Shown piece after piece: positions 1-5,236 of a DNA stretch of 5,333 nt. A program made the position numbers and the translations under genes. The DNA is from Treponema sp. (GTDB lineage: Bacteria; Spirochaetota; Spirochaetia; Treponematales; Breznakiellaceae). The notes under the pieces were generated by a model, which was not told the DNA's origin, ran no database searches, and was given only the letters and a program-made list of their open reading frames with translations. The stretch lies in assembly GCA_009785545.1 (NCBI GenBank), contig WQWD01000187.1:1-5333 (forward strand). Reading direction: 5' to 3'. Positions within the stretch are counted from its first letter, which is position 1, and each line of letters starts with the position of its first letter.

Positions 1-1586
1 CCGCTGACAGGTATGATGTCCCATTCTTCTTTTATGCCCAGATTTTTTCTGTGCAGCCTTATGTATTCTTCGGGAACCTCAAGCAACACAGAAAGGTATT
101 TGTCGCCAAATCCGTCTTTTTTTGCCTTTATAAGCAAATTATCGGGGAGTACTCGTTTTTTATAACTGATGATTTCTTTTTCAAGAACTACCAGTTCATT
201 CATTTGCTCAAGGAAATACTTTTTAATTTTTGTTATGTTATAAATTTCGTCTATGCTGACATCTCTGCGAAGCAGCTCATAAATGACAAAGTGCTTTTCG
301 CTGTTTGGAAACGCTATTTTTTGAAGCAATTCTTCATTTGAAAGAGCCGTGAAATTTTTGGCAAACCCTAACCCGCTTCTTCCGATTTCGAGAGAACGTA
401 TCGCCTTTTGAAAAGCTTCCTTGTATGTGCGGCCAATGCTCATCACTTCCCCAACAGCTTTCATCTGTGTCCCCAGCTTGTCTTGTGCGCCGGGGAATTT
501 TTCAAACGCCCACCTTGGAAATTTCAGTACAATGTAATCCCCATGTTGAGTGTATTTATCCATTGTGCCTTCTTTCCAGTAAGGGATTTCGTCGAGAGTA
601 AAACCTGCCGCCAATAATGCAGAAACATAGGCAATCGGAAAACCTGTCGCTTTTGACGCAAGCGCCGAGGATCGGGATGTTCTGGGATTGATTTCGATTA
701 CTATTATTCTGTCGCTCTCAGGGTCATACGCCATCTGCACATTTGTTCCGCCGATTACGCCGATCTCTTCAACGATGTTGAATGCTGTCTGCTTGAGACG
801 CTCTTGCACATCTTTGCTTGTGGTAATCATGGGAGAAGCGCAAAACGAATCACCTGTGTGTGTACCCATCGGATCGATATTTTCGATCATGGCAATTGCG
901 ATCATTTGGTTTTTGCTGTCACGGACAACTTCAACTTCCAGCTCTTCCCAGCCTAAAACACTTTCTTCTACCAGAACCTGTCCAATCATGGAAGCCTGCA
1001 AACCACGTGCTACAACGGCTTTCAATTCTTCCTCGTTGTAAACCACGCCGCCGCCGACACCTCCCATCGTATAGGCAGGCCTGATAACAACCGGGTAACC
1101 TAAATCCTGCGCAGCTTCTACTGCCTTTTCGACAGTTAACGCCTCGTGGCTTTTTGCCATTCCCACACCGATTTTATCCATCGCCATTTTAAACTCGATT
1201 CGATCTTCGCCTCGTCTAATAGCGTCAAGCTGAACACCGATTACTTCAACATTATATTGATCTAAAACGCCCGCCTTTTTCAATGCGGAGCTTAAGTTGA
1301 GCCCGGTTTGACCGCCCAAGTTAGGCAGCAGTGCGTCAGGTTTTTCTTTGGCGATAATTTCTGTGAGTCTATCGACATTTAAAGGTTCGATATATGTTAC
1401 ATCCGCTACAACAGGGTCTGTCATAATTGTAGCCGGGTTAGAATTGACTAAAATAATTTTGTAGCCCAAATTCCGCAGTGCCTTACAAGCTTGTGTTCCC
1501 GAATAGTCGAACTCACAAGCCTGCCCGATGACTATTGGGCCTGATCCAATAATCATAATTGTTTTAATGTCTTCCCTCTTTGCCAT
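1..1586 (-). CDS. carB: Carbamoyl-phosphate synthase large subunit, N-terminal half (partial, runs off the left edge)
   Basis: The reading frame stays open from the ATG at 1586 to the left edge, giving 528 residues of a protein that is usually about 1,070 long. It shows the N-terminal nucleotide-fold motif GSGPIVIGQACEFDYSGTQA (14-33), Arg129 and Arg169, the glycine-rich ATP loop TMGGVGGG (173-180), the GTHTGDS motif, and the metal/ATP-binding stretch Gln284, Glu298, Asn300 in IEINPRTSRSSALASKATG. The window therefore holds the carboxyphosphate (first ATP-grasp) domain and most of the oligomerisation domain. The carbamoyl-phosphate and allosteric domains lie outside. In this family the enzyme makes carbamoyl phosphate from bicarbonate, ammonia and two ATP for arginine and pyrimidine synthesis, normally taking ammonia from the glutaminase subunit CarA. 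The sequence ENIDPMGTHTGDSFCASPM differs from the Escherichia coli type and, from memory, resembles a clostridial CarB clade. It lies 15 nt after the aminotransferase gene with its own ribosome site, so it is probably co-transcribed. No carA lies upstream. Confidence 0.96.
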   Translation of the reverse strand, partial: MAKREDIKTIMIIGSGPIVIGQACEFDYSGTQACKALRNLGYKIILVNSNPATIMTDPVVADVTYIEPLNVDRLTEIIAKEKPDALLPNLGGQTGLNLSSALKKAGVLDQYNVEVIGVQLDAIRRGEDRIEFKMAMDKIGVGMAKSHEALTVEKAVEAAQDLGYPVVIRPAYTMGGVGGGVVYNEEELKAVVARGLQASMIGQVLVEESVLGWEELEVEVVRDSKNQMIAIAMIENIDPMGTHTGDSFCASPMITTSKDVQERLKQTAFNIVEEIGVIGGTNVQMAYDPESDRIIVIEINPRTSRSSALASKATGFPIAYVSALLAAGFTLDEIPYWKEGTMDKYTQHGDYIVLKFPRWAFEKFPGAQDKLGTQMKAVGEVMSIGRTYKEAFQKAIRSLEIGRSGLGFAKNFTALSNEELLQKIAFPNSEKHFVIYELLRRDVSIDEIYNITKIKKYFLEQMNELVVLEKEIISYKKRVLPDNLLIKAKKDGFGDKYLSVLLEVPEEYIRLHRKNLGIKEEWDIIPVS

Positions 1587-1594
1587 TTGATAAG

Positions 1595-1600
1595 CTCCTT
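1595..1600 (-). promoter_or_regulatory. Ribosome binding site of carB
   Basis: AAGGAG is read on the minus strand, 8 nt before the ATG at 1586. It sits in the short gap after the aminotransferase stop codon. It fixes the carB start and shows that carB is initiated independently although it lies within the operon. Confidence 0.85.
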
Positions 1601-1601
1601 C

Positions 1602-2762
1602 TTAAATTGTGTTTATAAATTTTTTAAGCCTGCACAAGGCCTCTTTTATATTGTCTATCGAATACGCATACGAACACCTGATATGTCCTTCGCCGCATTC
1701 GCCAAAAGCTGTGCCCGGAATTACAGCCAATCTCTGCTCATGTAAAAGTCTGTTGCAAAATTCTTCTGATGTCATGCCAAATTTTTTGATTGAAGGAAAC
1801 AGATAAAATGCACCTAACGCTTCAAAGCAGTCTATTTCCATTTGACGCAGCTCTTTTAACATATAACGGCGTCTTGCGTCATATTCTTTCCGCATTGCCA
1901 TGACGCTTGATTTACCTTTGCGTAACGCTTCAATACCGCCGTATTGAGCCATTGTCGGAGCGCACATGATTATATACTGATGAATTTTGAGCATAGCCGA
2001 AATGATTTCTTCGGAACCGCAGGCGTAACCCAGCCGCCACCCGGTCATGGCGAATGCTTTTGAAAAACCGTTTAGTACGATGGTTTTTTCATACATACCC
2101 GGCAATGAAGCGATACTGGTATGCGGCGTATCAGTGTATGTCAGTTCCGAATAAATTTCATCGCTTATTACGACTATGTCATATTCACGAAGCATCTCCG
2201 CAATGTTTTCCAGCTCGTCACGCTCAAGGATCGCTCCGGTGGGGTTGTTCGGGTAACAGATCATCAACGCTTTTGTTTTTTCCGTAATCCTTGATTTTAT
2301 GCCGCTCGCAGTTACCCGAAAATTGTTTTCTGCATTTGTCGGAACAGACACGGGCACACCGCCTGCCATCAATACGCACGGCTTGTACGACACGAAACAC
2401 GGCTCAACTATCAATACTTCGTCACCCGGATCGACAATGGCACGTAACGCTACGTCAATTCCCTCGCTCGCTCCGACAGTTACCAAAACCTGGCTTTCAC
2501 TGTTGTATTTCAGCCCGTATTGCGTTGACATATAACGGCTTATTTCGTTTCGCAATTCCGGCATACCGGCATTAGACGTATACATTGTACGCCGCCGTTC
2601 CAGCGAGAAAATAGCTTCTTCACGAATGTTCCATGGTGTAATGAAGTCTGGTTCGCCGACACCCAGCGAAACGACATCCTTCATACTTGACGCAATATCG
2701 AAAAATTTTCGTATACCGGAATACGGTATATTACTGATTGTTCGCGCGACTACATTCTTCAT
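1602..2762 (-). CDS. PLP-dependent class I/II aminotransferase (aspartate/aromatic/alanine-type, fold type I)
   Basis: This 386-residue protein has the full set of fold-type-I aminotransferase residues: a cofactor phosphate-binding loop TVGASEG (95-101), Asn173 in YPNNPTG, Asp201 and Tyr204 in SDEIYSE, the Schiff-base lysine Lys235 in NGFSKAFAMTGWR, Arg243, and the substrate-carboxylate arginine Arg362 in HIRCSYA. The length is normal for subgroup I-gamma. The family moves an amino group between an amino acid and a 2-oxo acid in the cytoplasm. Substrate cannot be read from the sequence: aspartate, alanine and aromatic amino acids are all possible. The N-terminus (IPYSGIRKFFDIASSMKDVVSLGVGEPDF) fits the family, so the ATG is accepted. 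That ATG overlaps the regulator stop codon as ATGA. The nearest ribosome site (AAGG, about 15 nt upstream) is too far, so translational coupling is likely. The linked Lrp-type regulator probably controls it. Confidence 0.95.
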   Translation of the reverse strand: MKNVVARTISNIPYSGIRKFFDIASSMKDVVSLGVGEPDFITPWNIREEAIFSLERRRTMYTSNAGMPELRNEISRYMSTQYGLKYNSESQVLVTVGASEGIDVALRAIVDPGDEVLIVEPCFVSYKPCVLMAGGVPVSVPTNAENNFRVTASGIKSRITEKTKALMICYPNNPTGAILERDELENIAEMLREYDIVVISDEIYSELTYTDTPHTSIASLPGMYEKTIVLNGFSKAFAMTGWRLGYACGSEEIISAMLKIHQYIIMCAPTMAQYGGIEALRKGKSSVMAMRKEYDARRRYMLKELRQMEIDCFEALGAFYLFPSIKKFGMTSEEFCNRLLHEQRLAVIPGTAFGECGEGHIRCSYAYSIDNIKEALCRLKKFINTI

Positions 2763-3265
2763 GGAGATACTATCATCCTTTCGTCTTCGTCATTTTTTTC
2801 ATTAAAAATTAAGCCGTGGTCTTTGAATTTTTTTAATACGAAATGAGTAGCCGTACTGAGAACAGATTCCAGGGGCGATAGCTTGTCGGAGACAAAACCT
2901 GCCACTTCATGCAGCGATTTTCCTTCGACGATGACTGCCAAATCATAAGCCCCCGACATAAGGGAAACTGACTTAACTTCGTCAAAACGTGAGATTCGCT
3001 CGGCAACACGATTAAAACCTTGCCCACGGGAAGGGGTTACTTTCACTTCGATTAAAGCCGTGATTGTATCGCCCTTTACCCTGCTCCAGTTGATAAATGT
3101 GCCGTACCCGCAAATAATCTGTTCGTTTTCCAATTTTGAGATTTCTTCGATAACTTCGGCTTCTGGTATGCATAATTGATTGGAGATTCTATCCGTCGTG
3201 AGTTTTGCGTTACATTCCAATAAACAAAGAATCTCATTTCGAATGTTTTCGTTTGTTTTTTTCAT
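2759..3265 (-). CDS. Lrp/AsnC-family transcriptional regulator
   Basis: This 168-residue protein has an N-terminal winged helix-turn-helix (about 4-50: IRNEILCLLECNAKLTTDRI, then SNQLCIPEAEVIEEISKLE) and a C-terminal RAM/AsnC ligand domain (about 66-145) with the family signature SGAYDLAVIVEG (104-115). A short acidic tail, NEKNDEDERMIVSP, follows. Such proteins form dimers or octamers, bind amino acids, and switch nearby metabolic genes, often repressing themselves. The ATG at 3265 is chosen because AGAGGAG lies 5 nt before it. A TTG 21 bases further upstream is in frame but would place that ribosome site inside the gene. The stop overlaps the aminotransferase start by 4 nt (ATGA), so the two are made together. 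The likely role is local control of the aminotransferase-carB unit in response to an amino acid. The effector is not known. Confidence 0.93.
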   Translation of the reverse strand: MKKTNENIRNEILCLLECNAKLTTDRISNQLCIPEAEVIEEISKLENEQIICGYGTFINWSRVKGDTITALIEVKVTPSRGQGFNRVAERISRFDEVKSVSLMSGAYDLAVIVEGKSLHEVAGFVSDKLSPLESVLSTATHFVLKKFKDHGLIFNEKNDEDERMIVSP

Positions 3266-3270
3266 ACGCT

Positions 3271-3277
3271 CTCCTCT
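3271..3277 (-). promoter_or_regulatory. Ribosome binding site of the Lrp/AsnC gene, deciding its start
   Basis: AGAGGAG is read on the minus strand, followed by AGCGT and then the ATG at 3265. Its strength and spacing select this ATG over the in-frame TTG at 3286. Confidence 0.85.
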
Positions 3278-3287
3278 AAAACTCAAT

Positions 3288-3357
3288 CAATGTTTGCCGA
3301 ATTGTAAACATATTGATCTTGATTCAGTTTAGTGTATTAAATTTGCCCAATGTTTGC
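3288..3357. promoter_or_regulatory. Candidate operator: 10-bp motif repeated 60 bp apart upstream of the regulator
   Basis: CAATGTTTGC occurs identically at 3288-3297 and 3348-3357 in the same orientation. The 60-bp period is close to a whole number of helical turns, so both sites would face the same side of the DNA. One copy overlaps the -35 box of the proximal candidate promoter and the other lies downstream of its expected start point. The 3288 copy is also part of an inverted pair, ATGTTT (3290-3295) and AAACAT (3306-3311). Lrp-family proteins commonly bind several phased sites and repress their own genes. That this is the Lrp site is inference. Confidence 0.45.
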
Positions 3358-3359
3358 AA
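3331..3359 (-). promoter_or_regulatory. Candidate proximal sigma-70-type promoter of the Lrp-aminotransferase-carB operon
   Basis: On the minus strand TTGCAA (3354-3359) and TACACT (3331-3336) are separated by exactly 17 bp. Each matches four of six consensus positions. The transcript would start near 3324, about 60 nt before the regulator ATG. The -35 box overlaps one copy of the CAATGTTTGC repeat, which suits repression. Confidence 0.4.
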
Positions 3360-3371
3360 CTACAGATAAAT

Positions 3372-3389
3372 GCTATACATTAGTGTAGC
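3372..3389. repeat. Short inverted repeat in the divergent intergenic region
   Basis: GCTATAC and GTGTAGC form a 7-bp stem (one G-T pair) around a 4-nt loop. No T-run follows it on either strand, so it is not an intrinsic terminator. It lies on the distal candidate promoter and may be a protein-binding site. Confidence 0.35.
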
Positions 3390-3400
3390 ATAATTCTCAA
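3372..3400 (-). promoter_or_regulatory. Candidate distal promoter of the same operon
   Basis: On the minus strand TTGAGA (3395-3400, five of six consensus bases) lies 17 bp before TATAGC (3372-3377, four of six). It could act in tandem with the proximal promoter. Part of it overlaps the 3372-3389 inverted repeat. It was found by eye only in AT-rich DNA where chance matches are frequent. Confidence 0.33.
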
Positions 3401-3436
3401 AATTTTATCATTTTTTTCAAAAATTTTTTATTTTCA
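3391..3436. other. AT-rich spacer with phased A/T tracts between the divergent genes
   Basis: Tracts AAAATTTT (3399-3406), seven T (3411-3417) and AAAAATTTTTT (3419-3429) have centres about 10-11 bp apart, a spacing that favours intrinsic curvature. The stretch lies beyond the candidate operon promoters as seen from the regulator gene. Lrp-type proteins are known to favour bendable DNA. No gene is visible between 3266 and 3552. Confidence 0.4.
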
Positions 3437-3501
3437 GTAAAGCGCCACGCATATACGAGCCATTAATAAGTATCACTTTTTAATAAGTGCAGTTTGGTAT
3501 C

Positions 3502-3526
3502 AAGATTGATGTGACTATTCAATCTT
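3502..3526. repeat. Inverted repeat just upstream of the ORF6N gene
   Basis: AAGATTGA (3502-3509) and TCAATCTT (3519-3526) are perfect 8-bp arms around a 9-nt spacer. The repeat ends 15 nt before the ribosome site of the ORF6N gene. It could be an operator, possibly for the ORF6N protein itself, or a leader hairpin. No T-run follows, so it is not a simple terminator. Confidence 0.45.
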
Positions 3527-3541
3527 TCAACAAAATTATTC

Positions 3542-3546
3542 GGAGG
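3542..3546 (+). promoter_or_regulatory. Ribosome binding site of the ORF6N gene, deciding its start
   Basis: GGAGG lies 6 nt before the ATG at 3553. A GTG at 3487 would add 22 residues in frame, but these would cover this site and the inverted repeat and show no family similarity, so the ATG is chosen. Confidence 0.85.
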
Positions 3547-3552
3547 TTCAAA

Positions 3553-4104
3553 ATGAACAAAGACAAAATAACGCCTATCCACGATTTTATTTACGAAATT
3601 CGCGGGCAAAAAGTAATGCTTGACAGTAATTTGGCAGCATTATATCAAGTTGAAGTTAAGGCACTTAATAGAGCTGTCAAACGTAACATCAAGCGTTTCC
3701 CCGATGATTTTATGTTTCAACTTAGTGACAATGAATGGGAGGTATTGAAAAGCCAATTCAACACCTCTGTTTTGCGGTGCCATATTGGCACCGCAAAAAT
3801 GTTTGAAAAAACAAGGTATAATCCGTATGTTTTTACGGAACAAGGAATCGCAATGCTTTCCGGGCTTCTAAACAGCGACACAGCAATCAATGTAAATATC
3901 CAAATCATGAGAGCATTTGTAAATCTAAGGCACTATGTACTTTCGCAAGGCGGCACAAGTGAGCAAATTGCTGAGTTAAGAAAGCTCCTTATGCTCTACA
4001 TTGAGAAAAACGACAAACGTGTGAATGACATCATCATCGCCTTAAATAATTTGATAGAAAAACCCAAACCGGCGAAAAAAATTGGGTTTTATACAGGGGA
4101 TTAG
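3553..4104 (+). CDS. ORF6N-domain protein (phage antirepressor-type DNA-binding domain)
   Basis: This 183-residue protein carries an ORF6N domain (about 8-125), recognised by RGQKVMLDSNLAALYQVEVK (17-36), LNRAVKRNIKRFPDDFMFQL (38-57), NPYVFTEQGIAMLSGLLNSD (90-109) and the NVNIQIMRAFVNLR helix. Residues 135-170 look like a charged, possibly coiled helix, and the tail KPAKKIGF resembles the short tail common in this family. The domain occurs in phage antirepressor-like proteins and as stand-alone genes scattered in bacterial genomes; DNA binding is inferred and the target is unknown. No phage genes adjoin it, so it is probably an isolated cargo gene or phage remnant. Between SQF (67-69) and PYVF (91-94) the protein is about ten residues longer than the short family form I remember. 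That stretch is encoded by a perfect palindrome and may include a small duplication. The gene is divergent from the Lrp operon. Confidence 0.88.
   Translation: MNKDKITPIHDFIYEIRGQKVMLDSNLAALYQVEVKALNRAVKRNIKRFPDDFMFQLSDNEWEVLKSQFNTSVLRCHIGTAKMFEKTRYNPYVFTEQGIAMLSGLLNSDTAINVNIQIMRAFVNLRHYVLSQGGTSEQIAELRKLLMLYIEKNDKRVNDIIIALNNLIEKPKPAKKIGFYTGD
3770..3798. repeat. Perfect 12-bp-arm palindrome inside the ORF6N gene
   Basis: TTTTGCGGTGCC (3770-3781) and GGCACCGCAAAA (3787-3798) are exact reverse complements around the loop ATATT. The repeat covers codons for Val73 to Lys82. Eight of the twelve arm pairs form the GC-rich block GCGGTGCC. T-runs precede and A-runs follow the stem on both strands, so it is not an intrinsic terminator in either direction. 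It could form a strong hairpin in the message or bind a dimeric protein. Confidence 0.8.
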
Positions 4105-4177
4105 GCGTGAGGTTCCATAACCTGAGATTTTATATTAGAATACCCCTATCTTAGGAAACTTTTGGGAACTACAAAAT

Positions 4178-4246
4178 ATGAGCAACATTGTTAAAAATAC
4201 ATCTAAGGCGGAAAAAATCGAAATGCAAAGCAAACCTCTTATATGA
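4178..4246 (+). CDS. Possible small ORF of 22 codons overlapping the transporter start
   Basis: ATG at 4178 opens a frame reading MSNIVKNTSKAEKIEMQSKPLI, which stops with TGA at 4244-4246. The stop overlaps the transporter ATG as ATGA. A weak ribosome site (GGGA, 4164-4167) lies 10 nt before it. The transporter itself has no visible ribosome site (AGCAAACCTCTTAT precedes its ATG), so coupling through this small frame would explain how it is translated. The peptide is hydrophilic and not recognised. It could be a leader peptide, the remnant of a degraded gene, or chance. Confidence 0.35.
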   Translation: MSNIVKNTSKAEKIEMQSKPLI

Positions 4247-5160
4247 ACAAACAATTGAGGCTGCCCGGCAAAACGGCAATTTTTTTGTGTGCTGTATTGT
4301 GGAGTACTGCCGGGTTATTCATTACGATTATTCCATGGCATCCGCTTGTAATTGCCGGTGGGCGAAGTTTCCTTGCGACAATTTTTTTGCTCGTTTTAAG
4401 AAGAATGACTGCGAAAAAAGAGTCCGGCGAGCAAAAAAAATCTCTCTCTCCGCTTATCCTGAGCGTGGGTGCTGTGTGTTATGCGCTTGCAATGATTCTT
4501 TTTGTGATCGCCAACAGGATGACATCTCCAGCAAATGCCATATTACTGCAATATGCCTCTCCAATTTGGGCGGCACTGTTAGGCTGGCTGTTTCTGAAAG
4601 AAAAACCATTTTGGCAGCAATGGGTGTCTCTTGCCATGGTTGGCTGCGGTATGCTGATTTTTTTTAGCAATACATTGGGCGGCGGCGCTTTAACGGGAGA
4701 CATTATTGCTTTTATTTCCGGAATTACGTTTGCAGCCAGCTTGGTTTTTTTACGGAAAGCCAAAAATCACTCTCCCCTTGATATTATGATATACGCAAAT
4801 ATTTTAACAACGATTGTTTCAATTCCTTTTTTTATCCTGCACCCTCCGATTATGACAACGGCAAGTATTTTGAGCATTCTATTCCTTGGTATTTTCCAAA
4901 CCGGCATAGCGGTTGCGCTGTTTTCTTACGGAATCAAAAAAGTTACCAGTTTACAAGCAATGTTGATAGTTGCGATTGAGCCAGTGTTAAGCCCAGTGTG
5001 GGTACTATTGGGAACCGGCATTGCTCCGTTAACCTCGACAATCATCGGCGGCAGTATAATTGTGATCGCTGTGATTTTTTCTTCGACATCAACAAAAATT
5101 TTAAAACCTTTAAGACCTGAGGCTTTTTCAAAACTTCAGTTTTTGAAAAAGCAACCTTAG
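4243..5160 (+). CDS. EamA/DMT-superfamily membrane transporter
   Basis: This 305-residue protein has about ten hydrophobic segments (near 11-29, 34-53, 70-90, 95-115, 123-141, 152-170, 180-199, 207-227, 238-258 and 264-281), arranged as two EamA repeats. The first repeat carries FLCAVLWSTAGLFI and NAILLQYASPIWAALLGWLF followed by LKEKP (98-122); the second carries QAMLIVAIEPVLSPVWVLLG (238-257). This is the ten-helix drug/metabolite transporter layout. Members move amino acids, metabolites or other small molecules across the inner membrane, often as exporters; the substrate here is not readable. Proximity to amino-acid genes is suggestive only, since those genes are on the other strand with the ORF6N gene between. 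No ribosome site precedes the ATG, which overlaps the stop of a 22-codon frame. The last 13 residues (EAFSKLQFLKKQP) are encoded inside a 121-bp inverted-repeat element, so the original C-terminus was probably different. Confidence 0.92.
   Translation: MNKQLRLPGKTAIFLCAVLWSTAGLFITIIPWHPLVIAGGRSFLATIFLLVLRRMTAKKESGEQKKSLSPLILSVGAVCYALAMILFVIANRMTSPANAILLQYASPIWAALLGWLFLKEKPFWQQWVSLAMVGCGMLIFFSNTLGGGALTGDIIAFISGITFAASLVFLRKAKNHSPLDIMIYANILTTIVSIPFFILHPPIMTTASILSILFLGIFQTGIAVALFSYGIKKVTSLQAMLIVAIEPVLSPVWVLLGTGIAPLTSTIIGGSIIVIAVIFSSTSTKILKPLRPEAFSKLQFLKKQP
5122..5152. repeat. Left stem-loop of the element, inside the end of the transporter gene
   Basis: GCTTTTTCAAAA (5122-5133) pairs perfectly with TTTTGAAAAAGC (5141-5152) around a 7-nt loop. 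It lies in the last codons of the transporter gene and ends 5 nt before its stop codon. It is AT-rich and is followed only by a weak T-run (ATTTTGTT), so it is at best a poor intrinsic terminator. Confidence 0.7.
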
Positions 5161-5168
5161 ATTTTGTT

Positions 5169-5196
5169 GGAAAAGTGGGCTTTAGACCACTTTTCC
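5169..5196. terminator. Central palindrome of the element, possible bidirectional transcript-end structure
   Basis: GGAAAAGTGG (5169-5178) and CCACTTTTCC (5187-5196) form a perfect 10-bp stem with an 8-nt loop, 8 nt after the transporter stop codon. A good U-run is missing on both strands, so efficient Rho-independent termination is doubtful. Its position between convergent genes suits a shared transcript end or RNA-stabilising hairpin. Confidence 0.4.
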
Positions 5197-5199
5197 GAA

Positions 5200-5236
5200 A
5201 GCCTTTTGAAAAACTAACCGAGTTTTGAAAAAGGCT
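5200..5236. terminator. Right stem-loop of the element, just after the convergent minus-strand frame
   Basis: AGCCTTTTGAAAAACT (5200-5215) pairs with AGTTTTGAAAAAGGCT (5221-5236) except for a central 2x2 mismatch, around a 5-nt loop. On the minus strand it starts within the stop codon of the partial gene, so it could end or protect that transcript. The following bases (TTCGG) are a poor U-run. Confidence 0.45.

Noticed and set aside
51..1084. Several plus-strand open frames of 69-117 codons
   Set aside because: They lie antisense to carB, whose frame is continuous and strongly matches a known family; their sequences are low in family features.
2054..2575. Plus-strand open frames of 77-94 codons
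   Set aside because: They are antisense shadows of the aminotransferase gene.
3266..3286. Longer Lrp start at TTG 3286
   Set aside because: The extra seven codons contain the AGAGGAG ribosome site of the ATG at 3265.
3313..3340. Plus-strand promoter-like pair TTGATC and TATTAA, spacer 16 bp
   Set aside because: Weak match in AT-rich DNA and more than 200 nt from the ORF6N start; not supportable as its promoter.
3487..3552. Longer ORF6N start at GTG 3487
   Set aside because: The extension covers the GGAGG site and inverted repeat, and the added residues do not fit the family.
3553..4104. Prophage or mobile island around the ORF6N gene
   Set aside because: No integrase, structural phage gene, attachment site or tRNA is visible in the window; one ORF6N gene alone does not show a prophage.
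4110..4130. Hairpin AGGTT-CCAT-AACCT followed by ATTTTAT after the ORF6N gene
   Set aside because: A 5-bp stem is too short to call a terminator with confidence.
4188..4667. 159-codon plus-strand frame starting at TTG
   Set aside because: It overlaps the transporter in another frame; the transporter frame has clear membrane segments and family motifs, this one is cysteine-rich shadow sequence.
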